Part shown: piece after piece, positions 1 to 6,078 of the stretch
Layout of the letters: every line of letters begins with the position of its first letter
How positions within the stretch are numbered: position 1 is the stretch's first letter
NCBI GenBank assembly: GCA_030600135.1
Contig: JAUVMS010000088.1
Coordinates: 1 to 9,470, forward strand
From: Hyphomicrobiales bacterium
Lineage (GTDB): Bacteria; Pseudomonadota; Alphaproteobacteria; Rhizobiales; JAUVMS01
Direction of reading: 5' to 3'
Length of the DNA: 9,470 bases
Program-made: the position numbers and the translations under genes
Notes under the pieces: generated by a model
The model's input: the letters and a program-made list of their open reading frames with translations, nothing else
Told to the model about the DNA's origin: nothing
Databases searched by the model: none

Positions 1-80
1 AGTTTGCCAACAAGGAAATTGCCGGCGATCCGGACAGTGTGGAGCCGCTTCGGCGCTACCTGGCGTCTCACGCATCGTAG
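1..80 (+). CDS. C-terminal end of an upstream gene (partial)
   Basis: The window opens inside a reading frame (codons start at base 3) that encodes about 25 residues ending in EPLRRYLASHAS and stops at the TAG at 78-80. The mix of acidic, basic and hydrophobic residues looks like a genuine protein C-terminus, and no other frame here reads better. The family cannot be recognised from so short a piece. The real gene begins outside the window, so this is an inference from composition only. Confidence 0.35.
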   Translation, partial: FANKEIAGDPDSVEPLRRYLASHAS

Positions 81-150
81 ATATCATCCTGCACATAGGT
101 CATTTTGGAGGATGGCACGGCTGCAGGGGTCTGGTTGCCCGACAAAAACC

Positions 151-393
151 ATGAGAACGAAATTCGCGACACTGTTCATCGGCCTGGTTTTGCTTTGTGC
201 AGGACTGTTTACCGCGTTTGATCAATATTCAAGGCATCGGGCAAACGAGGTGACGATAGAATCTGCACCAGAATGCAACACTTGCACGCTTCGGCACCAG
301 GCATATGCCCGCAGCAAGAAACTGCGGGACGAAAATCGATTGACGCCCGGCAATGGCTTGAAACGTCCGGAATCGCAGTCTCACAAACAATAG
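151..393 (+). CDS. Small membrane-anchored hypothetical protein (80 aa)
   Basis: The product starts MRTKFATLFIGLVLLCAGLF, a short basic N-terminus followed by one hydrophobic stretch (about residues 5-22) that could be a signal anchor. After it comes a polar, charged tail with a C-x-x-C pair (ECNTCT, about residues 41-46) and a Lys/Arg/Glu-rich region. No lipobox is evident, and the family is not recognised. The start is uncertain. An in-frame ATG at 112 would add 13 residues but abuts its GGAGG (107-111) with no spacer. ATG 151 has no clear ribosome binding site but puts the hydrophobic segment in the normal N-terminal position. It is convergent with the methyltransferase ending at 427. It may be a real small gene or chance. 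Confidence 0.45.
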   Translation: MRTKFATLFIGLVLLCAGLFTAFDQYSRHRANEVTIESAPECNTCTLRHQAYARSKKLRDENRLTPGNGLKRPESQSHKQ

Positions 394-422
394 TCGGTGC
401 AACCCATCGGGAAACTGTCAAG

Positions 423-437
423 CTGCTCAAAGAGCAG
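423..437. terminator. Short hairpin between convergent genes (weak terminator candidate)
   Basis: Perfect 6-bp inverted repeat CTGCTC-AAA-GAGCAG lies where the small ORF (plus) and the methyltransferase (minus) converge; it overlaps the methyltransferase stop codon. Only a short GTTTA follows on the plus strand and no T-run on the minus strand, so a terminator role is tentative. Confidence 0.25.
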
Positions 438-1215
438 GTTTACGGGCCCGCATATGGTTCGGCCTAAGTTCGCCACGATCAACCACAACCTTCAAAGCGT
501 GCCAAACGTCGATCGAATGATCGACAAATTCCTGACCGACGGTTTTAACCAGGCGTTCGTAGAGCGGACCTGAAAGAGCCTCGCACTCCTTACTCACTAG
601 CGGTTTGTACCAGGCATTGCGATCGGTCATCTGGATGTCATTGAACCCCGCCTCTGCCATGGCCTTCCGGTAACGGGCCGGCGATCCCATGCCGAAACCC
701 AGATCCTCCAGTTCGATGTATTTCTCCAGTTCCGCAGAGAACGGTCCCTCGGTACTCGACATCCAATCACAAGCCGCAAGAACACCGCCGGGAGCAAGTA
801 CCCTAAAAATATCTTCGAACAGCGCCTCCTTGTCGCCTATATGGATCATGGCATCCTTGCTGAACACCACGTCGAAAGAACCTTCCTCGAAAGGTAGAGG
901 ACCGGGCACGACACACTCGAACCTGAGCCGCTCTCCCAGATCCATTTGCTTGGCACGGTTGGAGGCGCGCTCGATGAGGCCCGGGTCAACATCAACTCCG
1001 ACGATTTGCTCAGGATTAAAGGATTCAGCCAAAAACTGGCCAATTCCACCGGTACCGCAACCAATGTCGAGAACCGTCTTGCCGGAAAGTTCGATACCAT
1101 CAACGATCATCCTAATCTCATCAGGCCCTCCGGGGGACAAGAAACCATCTCCCCACACCTGTTCCAGGAGAGAAACCATGGCGTCATCGTATTCCTGGGA
1201 TTGCTCAGAGGTCAT
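427..1215 (-). CDS. Class I SAM-dependent methyltransferase, phosphoethanolamine/glycine N-methyltransferase-like
   Basis: This 262-residue Rossmann-fold methyltransferase probably transfers a methyl group from S-adenosylmethionine in the cytoplasm. Motif I is VLDIGCGTGG (residues 48-57). It is followed by the acidic ribose-binding GVDVD (73-77), a motif II-like DVVFSKDAMIHI (115-126) and LAPGGVL (140-146). The FLSPGG segment before motif I and the SKDAMIHIGDKEALF block recall phosphoethanolamine and sarcosine/dimethylglycine N-methyltransferases (compare SRDTILHI with 'DK.ALF' in that group). The substrate is therefore inferred to be a small amine, but a natural-product or ubiquinone-type methyltransferase cannot be excluded. 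The start has CAGG seven bases upstream of ATG 1215. Length fits a single-domain enzyme and no damage is visible. It is divergent from a second methyltransferase at 1507. Confidence 0.85.
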   Translation of the reverse strand: MTSEQSQEYDDAMVSLLEQVWGDGFLSPGGPDEIRMIVDGIELSGKTVLDIGCGTGGIGQFLAESFNPEQIVGVDVDPGLIERASNRAKQMDLGERLRFECVVPGPLPFEEGSFDVVFSKDAMIHIGDKEALFEDIFRVLAPGGVLAACDWMSSTEGPFSAELEKYIELEDLGFGMGSPARYRKAMAEAGFNDIQMTDRNAWYKPLVSKECEALSGPLYERLVKTVGQEFVDHSIDVWHALKVVVDRGELRPNHMRARKPAL

Positions 1216-1506
1216 GGTTGCGCCTGTCCTGGTTCAATTCGAGAGGTGAATTCGTACAACGGCTGCCAACAGAAGCAGCAATGAAAATCCAACCGTAGAA
1301 TTGCACATTGCCCAAGATTGGGCCAACACTTCGTTCGATTTGACTTTTACCGATCCGGCACACCTGGTCAGTTCAGGCCATCCGTTCACCGCCCCCCCGC
1401 CAGCCAGCATCTGCGGCTTTCATTATGAGTGTCAAATGGATACAAGCTGACAGCTTTGGTCCAGGCAACAGGGTGAGCGTCACGTCCAGAAGAGCAGTTA
1501 GGTTCG
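1216..1506. promoter_or_regulatory. Divergent intergenic region between two methyltransferases, with a 14-bp dyad
   Basis: This 291-bp region must hold the promoters of both divergent methyltransferase genes. No convincing -35/-10 pair could be picked by eye. The clearest structure is the perfect dyad GCCCAAGATTGGGC at 1310-1323. Flanking bases extend it imperfectly (TTG before, CCAA after). It is too tight for a stable RNA hairpin but right for a dimeric repressor or activator. A run of C residues lies near 1390-1398. Regulation by this site is inference. Confidence 0.4.
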
Positions 1507-2319
1507 ATGAAAACCAAAGATATCACAAATGCCAACCGCGCTGCTTGGGACGAAGCGGCGCCGCTGCACCGCAGCCAGAACATGGAACACCTGAAGGCCG
1601 CGTTCAGCGAGCCCGGTTACTCATGCCTCGACAAAGTTGAAACCGCGGTCTTGCTGGCGCTCGACGTCGGTGGAAAAGACGTCGCTCAGCTTTGCTGCAA
1701 TAACGGCCGGGAATTGCTCTCGGTGAAGAATATCGGAGCTGGTCGATGTGTCGGGTTTGACGGTGCGGCAGGGTTCATTGATCAGGCCCGCGAGTTGGCC
1801 GTTGCGGGCGGCATCGATTGCACTTTCGTCTGCACGGATATCTACGACATCGATCCGGCTCATAACGGCATGTTCGATCTGGTTACCGTCACCATCGGTG
1901 TCTTGAGCTGGATGCCCGATCTTGCCGGCTTCTTCGGGGTGGCGGAGCGCATGCTGCGGCCGGGCGGCGCGATGTTCATCTACGAGCAGCATCCGATCCT
2001 GGAGATGGTAGAGCCTGGAAAGCCCGAAGACCCCATTGTCTGGGAATTCTCGTATTTCAGGCGGGAACCTATCATCGATTCGGATGGATTGGACTACTAC
2101 GGCGGCGGCACATACAAATCGAAACCGCTCTATTCCTATGTCCACAAGATATCAGACGTCATCACGGCTGGGATCAAAGTCGGGTTCGTCGTCGAACACT
2201 TTCAGGAGCGACCGGAGCACATCTCCAATACCTGGTACAATGTCGAACAGCACGAGCCTCAGCTCCCAATGAGCTTCACGCTTGTATTCCGGAAACCACC
2301 CCTCGTGGATGGAAAATAG
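1507..2319 (+). CDS. Class I SAM-dependent methyltransferase with atypical motif I (270 aa)
   Basis: The N-terminus NRAAWDEAAPLHR (residues 10-22) and the SAM-binding loop VAQLCCNNGRELL (59-71) mark a methyltransferase subfamily in which the usual D/E-x-G-x-G-x-G is replaced by LCCNNGRE. A GFD acidic strand follows (83-85), then FDLVTVTIGVLSWMPDL (123-139) and RPGGAMFIYEQHPI (151-164), which corresponds to the post-motif strand. The C-terminal third carries DGLDYYGGGTYKS and the LPMSFTLVFRK end strand seen in uncharacterised members. The protein appears intact and cytoplasmic; its substrate is unknown. The start is ATG 1507, with weak AGAAGAG or TTAGG upstream. It is divergent from the methyltransferase at 427-1215, and its stop overlaps the start of a small interrupted frame (2309). 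Confidence 0.85.
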   Translation: MKTKDITNANRAAWDEAAPLHRSQNMEHLKAAFSEPGYSCLDKVETAVLLALDVGGKDVAQLCCNNGRELLSVKNIGAGRCVGFDGAAGFIDQARELAVAGGIDCTFVCTDIYDIDPAHNGMFDLVTVTIGVLSWMPDLAGFFGVAERMLRPGGAMFIYEQHPILEMVEPGKPEDPIVWEFSYFRREPIIDSDGLDYYGGGTYKSKPLYSYVHKISDVITAGIKVGFVVEHFQERPEHISNTWYNVEQHEPQLPMSFTLVFRKPPLVDGK

Positions 2320-2497
2320 GAAGGCGCAATTTTCGGGGGATGAAATTGATGCCGGGCAGTTGGAAGACAGTGTTCGGCAGGATGTGGTAATTTCGGATGT
2401 TCTGTATGCGAATAAGGGTGCCTAGGCGGAGAGAATTGGCGGCCTTGTGCGAACTATGTCTCAGGTCAAGCGAAGCCTTCCATATGACCGTGAATAG
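2309..2497 (+). pseudogene. Interrupted reading frame overlapping the methyltransferase end
   Basis: An ATG at 2309 lies inside the last codons of the methyltransferase (11-base overlap, typical of translational coupling). It opens a frame of 38 codons containing DEIDAGQLEDSVRQDVVISD and VLYANKGA, then a TAG at 2423-2425. The same frame continues with AERIGGLVRTMSQVKR and SLPYDRE before a second TAG at 2495-2497. Both halves have protein-like composition and join smoothly across the first stop, suggesting a former gene broken by nonsense mutations. The family is not recognised. Alternatively it is non-coding and the resemblance is chance. Confidence 0.35.
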
Positions 2498-2542
2498 CGT
2501 GTGTGTTCCCTGCGGTTCTGAGCCGGAGCTTGCGCAGTCCCT

Positions 2543-2923
2543 TCAACTCCGGAAATTTAATGGTATGCTTCTGCACGGCAAAACCTGCGTGCAGCGCACT
2601 CCCGCAAGAGCGGGTTCACAACGGTTTTTCAATTCAGCCAGCGGCACTCCGGCCATGACCGATATCGCCGTTTGCTCCGCATGAAACGTAAGTTTCGACA
2701 AGACGTCTCGTGCTACGCCAGCGCGTAAGCACAGGAAAATGATATCAGATGACGCGACCAAATCTTGATTGGGGGCAACACGAACATTTGCAAACTTCTG
2801 ACAGAGGGCATCCGACACGGGTTCACTGCGGCGTGATACAATAATTGGAACATTCTTGGTGGCCAACGTCCGAACCATTGGCGCGGTAATTGTCCCGGTC
2901 CCAAGAAATCCGACTTGCTCCAT
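2543..2923 (-). pseudogene. Truncated pyrroline-5-carboxylate reductase-like NAD(P)-binding protein
   Basis: The frame starts MEQVGFLGTGTITAPMVRTL, an N-terminal Rossmann strand with the G-x-G-x-x dinucleotide loop (residues 5-13). It continues with IIVSRRSE (27-34), the SSDIIFLCLR strand (58-67) and TAISVMAGVPLAEL (85-98), the order found in ProC/NADP-oxidoreductase proteins. Complete members run to about 260 residues. Here the frame stops after 126, just past CRSIPLNF (about 117-124), which resembles the C-R-T-I-P-L segment of relatives. I could not follow the substrate/dimer domain in any frame downstream. GGGAG sits eight bases before ATG 2923, so the 5' end is well preserved. The product would bind a nucleotide at best and lacks the catalytic half. 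Confidence 0.6.
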
Positions 2924-3579
2924 CTCATATTCTCCCAGTGGGTCGGAGTGCTCGAACCAAAATACGCCGCCGACATAATGGCTCTCAAGGTAAGAGGGTC
3001 ATCTCATACGTACGAGAACGATTTTCAACGTTGCCTCAGCGACCTAAGCGTTCCCGACAATAGATAGCACCGTACCTGAGAATTCATTTGGTCCCACAGC
3101 ACGTGGCCCCGTCATCGCTGGGCGGGACCGTCGCAGTCCTTGATGGCGAGCATCGTTGTGAAGCTTGGTTCGCCGGCCCTTCGCGCTTGTGGTCGGTCGT
3201 GCCGAAATCGACGAGGCAGCGATGGTATCCGACCAGGCGTTGGTCGAGGTGATAAGCTAAATAGGATCCGATGCTCGAGATCGGCAGGCTCTCGCGATCG
3301 CCACCTTGCCGATAATGGCCAGACATTGTGCGTGGCGCAGAACCGAATTCGGTGCACTACGCGTGTCTCGAATTCGCATTGTAGCCCTTCGCGACCGTTG
3401 GTCGTTGGTCGGCTTCAGGGATTGGCCGGTCGCACGACCCTCGCGGCTATTCACACGCCACTCAGAGGTCGCAGCTCTCGGCATGCGCAGACGGAAACCT
3501 CCCAACAATACGCTGTTTGGTGGTTGCTACTGGGTAGCTAGAGGCGAGCCGCAATCGACGGCTTGATCAGGCGACTCTG

Positions 3580-3610
3580 TAACAAATTGACTTAATTGCT
3601 AAATTTGTTA
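3580..3610. repeat. Perfect 9-bp inverted repeat beside tRNA-like element (candidate att core)
   Basis: TAACAAATT at 3580-3588 and AATTTGTTA at 3602-3610 are exact reverse complements separated by 13 bases. Read on the minus strand, the repeat begins immediately after the acceptor-like end of the tRNA-like element. It could be an integrase core-type binding pair at an attachment site, or an RNA hairpin following a tRNA. The AT-rich stretch stands out from its surroundings. Confidence 0.4.
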
Positions 3611-3645
3611 GCGGAGGAGGGTCTTGAACCCCCGACACGCGGATA
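3608..3645 (-). other. tRNA 3'-end-like fragment (T-arm plus acceptor strand)
   Basis: On the minus strand the sequence reads GGGGG-TTCAAGA-CCCTC, a five-pair T-stem with one G-T pair and a seven-base TTCAAGA loop that keeps the conserved T-T-C-R-A. It is followed by CTCCGCT and then AACA, where CTCCGCT could be the 3' acceptor strand and AACA a corrupted discriminator-CCA. I could not find the matching 5' acceptor strand (AGCGGAG), a D-arm or a regular anticodon arm in the 70-90 bases upstream. This is therefore not a complete tRNA. A tRNA 3' fragment beside an integrase is the usual look of an attachment site left by an integrative element. Chance resemblance is possible. Confidence 0.4.
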
Positions 3646-3700
3646 ACAATGCCACAATTGCCGTCTGGTGTCCGCGGTTCTTGAGCATCACAATAGTGAA

Positions 3701-3718
3701 TCTGAGAATTATCTCAGA
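3701..3718 (-). terminator. Hairpin just downstream of the integrase remnant
   Basis: TCTGAGA-ATTA-TCTCAGA is a perfect 7-bp inverted repeat with a 4-base loop, 20 bases past the integrase stop on the minus strand. On that strand it is followed by TTCACTATT, only a weak T-rich tail. It may be a modest intrinsic terminator or an integrase arm-type site. Confidence 0.35.
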
Positions 3719-3737
3719 GATCCTCGTACCTGCGGTT

Positions 3738-4076
3738 TTATCCATATCTTCTTTCTGCCGTCCGCCGATGCAGCAACTGATCCGGTCGCAGATTGAGATA
3801 ACGCCGCAACATCTTCCGATCCTTGTGGCCTGTGACTAGCGATACCTCGGGGATGTCAAAACCGGCTTCAAACAGGCGGCTTGTCGCCTCGTGTCCAAGG
3901 TCGTAGAAGCGAAGGTCTTCAATTCCCAACTCGCGACATGCGCGCCTGAACGCTGTTCCAAGGGATCGGCCATTGTAAGGGAAGGCGCGCTCCGTTGACG
4001 GCGCATGAAGACGCTGCCCCTTGCGGCGAACTTGCGCGCGCCAGTAACCGGAGGGAAGCTTGTTGTAAGTTGCCAT
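3738..4076 (-). pseudogene. Tyrosine recombinase/integrase remnant with internal deletion and lost catalytic residues
   Basis: The 112-residue frame begins MATYNKLPSGYWRAQVRRKG, a typical N-terminal strand of rhizobial-type phage integrases (residues 1-20). It passes after about ten residues to AFPYNGRSLGTAFRRACREL and GIEDLRF (31-57), which belongs to the far C-terminal catalytic domain. Family members have roughly 300-400 residues, so the core-binding domain and the first catalytic Arg box appear deleted, leaving the frame open. In the H-x-x-R box the expected HDLR reads YDLG (58-61), so both His and Arg are gone. The later GHK His (84) and RRY Tyr (93) remain. The protein should be catalytically dead. 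I chose ATG 4076; an in-frame ATG at 4100 adds eight residues with no homology. It faces dusA head-to-head, consistent with an old element integrated at the dusA 5' end. Confidence 0.8.
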
Positions 4077-4107
4077 ATGGCGGACGCTATCTGATATCAA
4101 ACATCAT

Positions 4108-4122
4108 GCACAAAACGTGCAC
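4108..4122. promoter_or_regulatory. Small dyad TGCAC-N5-GTGCA upstream of the integrase remnant
   Basis: TGCACAAAACGTGCA contains 5-bp inverted half-sites separated by five bases, 32 bases upstream of the integrase start. It shares its right half with the larger 11-bp inverted repeat at 4114-4124/4172-4182. It could be an operator or a recombinase site; no function is shown. Confidence 0.25.
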
Positions 4123-4182
4123 ACGGAAGCTGCGAATTGGCGCGCAAAGATGAGAACAGATGCGATCAAAAGTGTGCACGTT
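4114..4182. repeat. Perfect 11-bp inverted repeat between integrase remnant and dusA
   Basis: AACGTGCACAC (4114-4124) and GTGTGCACGTT (4172-4182) are exact reverse complements with a 47-base spacer. They lie in the short gap between the two facing genes. The right arm lies inside the N-terminal extension that dusA would have if it began at ATG 4160, which argues for the later TTG start. Candidates are integrase arm or end sites of the former element, or a paired operator. Confidence 0.5.
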
Positions 4183-4216
4183 CTCCCTCGTTCATACTGA
4201 ATTCAAAGGAAAATCG

Positions 4217-5221
4217 TTGCAGGATCAATCATATACGTTCTCTGTCGCCCCTATGATGGAGTGGACTGATCGGCATTGCCGCTATTTCCACCGGATTTTA
4301 ACTCGCCATACGCTGCTCTACACCGAGATGATCACGTCAGGCGCCATCATCCACGGTGACCGCGCGCGTTTGCTCGGCTTCGACCCCGTGGAGCGTCCGG
4401 TTGCGCTGCAGCTTGGCGGCGCAGAGCCGGACGAGTTGGCAGAGGCAGGCCAAATCGGCGCCGCTTTTGGCTACGATGAGATCAATCTCAAAGTCGGCTG
4501 CCCGTCCGACCGCGGAAAGTCGGGTGGGTTCGGCGCCGGTTTGATGGCCGAGCCCGCGCTTGTGGCGCGCTGCCTCCACGCGATGCAGGACGCGGTGGAT
4601 AGGCCCGTCACCGTCAAGTGCCGCATCGGCATCGACGACCAGGACACCGGGGCCGACCTCGACCGCTTCGTCGAGACCGTCGCCACGGCTGGCACGACAA
4701 CCGTGATCGTGCATGCCCGCAAGGCTTGGCTCGAGGGCCTCAGCGCGAAGCAGAACCGGGAAATCCCGCCCCTCGACTACGACCGCGTCTACCGGCTGAA
4801 AGATACGTTTCCCGATCTGCGGATCGTGGTCAACGGTGGCGTTGCGTCGCTCGCGGCCGCGGCTGAGCACATTGCGCACGTCGATGGCGTGATGATGGGC
4901 CGCTCCGCCTATCACCAACCCTACCTGCTGGCCGATGTCGACCGGCTCATCTTCAACGATCCGACCGAGCCGCCGACGCGTGCCGAAACCATCCAACGTC
5001 TAGTGCCCTACGTGGAGCGTGCCCTTGTGCACGGCACCCGCCTCAATCAGATTACACGCCACATCCTAGGCCTCTATCACGGCCAACCCGGCGCCCGCGC
5101 TTTTCGTCGCCACCTGAGCGAAAATGCCTGGCGACCGGGTGCCGGAACTGCAATCCTCACCGATGCCATTGCCCACATTCAATCACCGCCCGGTGCCGGC
5201 CTCTCGGAAGCCGCGGAATAG
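4217..5221 (+). CDS. dusA: tRNA-dihydrouridine synthase A (DusA)
   Basis: This flavoenzyme reduces uridine to dihydrouridine in the D-loop of tRNA (positions 20/20a) using NADPH and FMN. Visible marks, counted from the TTG start, are FSVAPMMEWTDRHCRYF (residues 8-24, FMN site), YTEMITSGAIIHG (35-47), NLKVGCPSDRGKSGGFGAGL (90-109) with catalytic Cys95, TVKCRIGID (132-140), VHARKAWLEGLS (165-176), VVNGGVAS (204-211) and VMMGRSAY (225-232). The length of 334 residues fits the family. TTG 4217 has AAGGA six bases upstream, and homology begins right after it. ATG 4160 is in frame but adds 19 unconserved residues that include one arm of the inverted repeat. The gene looks intact. Its 5' end is a known insertion site for integrative elements, and an integrase remnant lies just upstream. 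A TSUP permease follows after 29 bases. Confidence 0.93.
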   Translation: MQDQSYTFSVAPMMEWTDRHCRYFHRILTRHTLLYTEMITSGAIIHGDRARLLGFDPVERPVALQLGGAEPDELAEAGQIGAAFGYDEINLKVGCPSDRGKSGGFGAGLMAEPALVARCLHAMQDAVDRPVTVKCRIGIDDQDTGADLDRFVETVATAGTTTVIVHARKAWLEGLSAKQNREIPPLDYDRVYRLKDTFPDLRIVVNGGVASLAAAAEHIAHVDGVMMGRSAYHQPYLLADVDRLIFNDPTEPPTRAETIQRLVPYVERALVHGTRLNQITRHILGLYHGQPGARAFRRHLSENAWRPGAGTAILTDAIAHIQSPPGAGLSEAAE

Positions 5222-5250
5222 CGACAGCTTACTCTAGAACCAGGGTGCCC

Positions 5251-6078
5251 ATGCTCGATCTTTCCATTAGCGAATTCGCGCTCCTGGTTGCAGCTCTCGC
5301 CGGCGCCGGCCTCATCACTGGTCTGCTGGCGGGCCTCCTCGGTATTGGCGGCGGCGGCGTGCTCGTGCCCGTACTTTTCGATGTGTTCCGCGCCATCGGC
5401 GTCGACGATGCGGTCCGCATGCACTTGGCGGTCGGTACTGCGCTTGCCGTCATTATTCCAACATCGCTCAGGTCCTTTACCGCGCACCGCGCCAAGGGCG
5501 CCGTCGACATGGACATCGTTCGCTCCATGGCCATTCCAGTGGTCATCGGTGTCCTCCTCGGCAGTGTGATTGCGCGCTATTCAAGCGACGTCGCCCTCAA
5601 GATCGTTTGGATCGTGACGGCAACCATCATGGCCGTAAAGTTGATCGGCGGGCGTGCCGACTGGCGTCTTGGCGATGATATCCCGGGACAGCCGTTCAGG
5701 GTCCTCTACGGCACGTTCATCGGCGTCATTTCCACACTCATGAGCATTGGCGGCGGGGTTTTCGTCACCACCATGATGACGCTCTACGGCCGCACCATTC
5801 ACCAGGCCGTGGCGACATCGTCGGGCTTCGGTCCCATGATCGCCATCCCTGGCGCCATCGGCTTTGCCTGGGCGGGCTGGGGCGCGAGCGGCCTGCCGCC
5901 CGGTTCGCTCGGCTATGTGAGCCTGCTCGGCGCCATGCTGATCGTGCCGGCGAGCGTATTGGCCGCCCCCATCGGCGTGCGACTGGCGCATGGTTTTGAG
6001 CGGCGCACGCTGGAACTCGCCTTTGGTGGTTTTCTAACCATCATCGCCCTGCGTTTCCTGATCAGCCTCATCGCCTAG
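5251..6078 (+). CDS. TauE/SafE (TSUP) family membrane permease
   Basis: This 275-residue inner-membrane protein has about eight hydrophobic segments in two related halves. The first half carries LAGLLGIGGGGVLVPVLFDV (residues 26-45) and HLAVGTALAVIIPTSLRS (58-75). The second repeats the pattern with STLMSIGGGVFVTTMMTLYG (161-180) and AVATSSGFGPMIAIPGAIGF (186-205). This duplicated GIGGG plus VGTA/ATSS arrangement is characteristic of the TSUP family, whose members move sulfite, sulfonates, thiosulfate or other organic anions. The substrate here is unknown. The start is ATG 5251 with CAGGG just upstream; GTG 5245 is two codons earlier and equally in frame. With 29 bases from the dusA stop it is probably cotranscribed with dusA. 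Confidence 0.9.
   Translation: MLDLSISEFALLVAALAGAGLITGLLAGLLGIGGGGVLVPVLFDVFRAIGVDDAVRMHLAVGTALAVIIPTSLRSFTAHRAKGAVDMDIVRSMAIPVVIGVLLGSVIARYSSDVALKIVWIVTATIMAVKLIGGRADWRLGDDIPGQPFRVLYGTFIGVISTLMSIGGGVFVTTMMTLYGRTIHQAVATSSGFGPMIAIPGAIGFAWAGWGASGLPPGSLGYVSLLGAMLIVPASVLAAPIGVRLAHGFERRTLELAFGGFLTIIALRFLISLIA

Larger units (their letters stand above)
2924..3737. other. About 810 bp with no recognisable protein gene
   Basis: Several short overlapping frames occur on both strands between 3084 and 3566, but none has a recognisable domain, a good ribosome binding site or a consistent protein-like composition. Their mutual overlap suggests chance frames in GC-rich DNA or very degraded genes. The distal part (3580-3720) holds a tRNA 3'-end-like element and two inverted repeats, described separately. 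This stretch lies between two gene remnants, which supports reading it as decayed accessory DNA. Confidence 0.4.

Noticed and set aside
689..1249. 186-codon plus-strand frame opposite the first methyltransferase
   Set aside because: It is Ser/Pro-rich antisense to a well-conserved methyltransferase, with no start signal or domain.
3084..3566. Several overlapping frames of 70-130 codons on both strands between the ProC-like remnant and the integrase
   Set aside because: They overlap one another, are rich in Arg/Ser/Cys as expected for shadow frames, lack ribosome binding sites and show no recognisable motif.
3608..3700. Complete tRNA gene on the minus strand
   Set aside because: Only the T-arm and acceptor-like 3' strand are present; no matching 5' acceptor, D-arm or anticodon arm could be folded.
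4337..4996. 219-codon open frame on the minus strand opposite dusA
   Set aside because: It lies wholly antisense to the clearly conserved dusA gene and is a codon-bias shadow; its sequence has no domain features.
5581..5991. 136-codon His/Gly/Ala-rich frame antisense to the permease
   Set aside because: It is a shadow of the TSUP coding sequence; the composition follows from the hydrophobic codons on the other strand.
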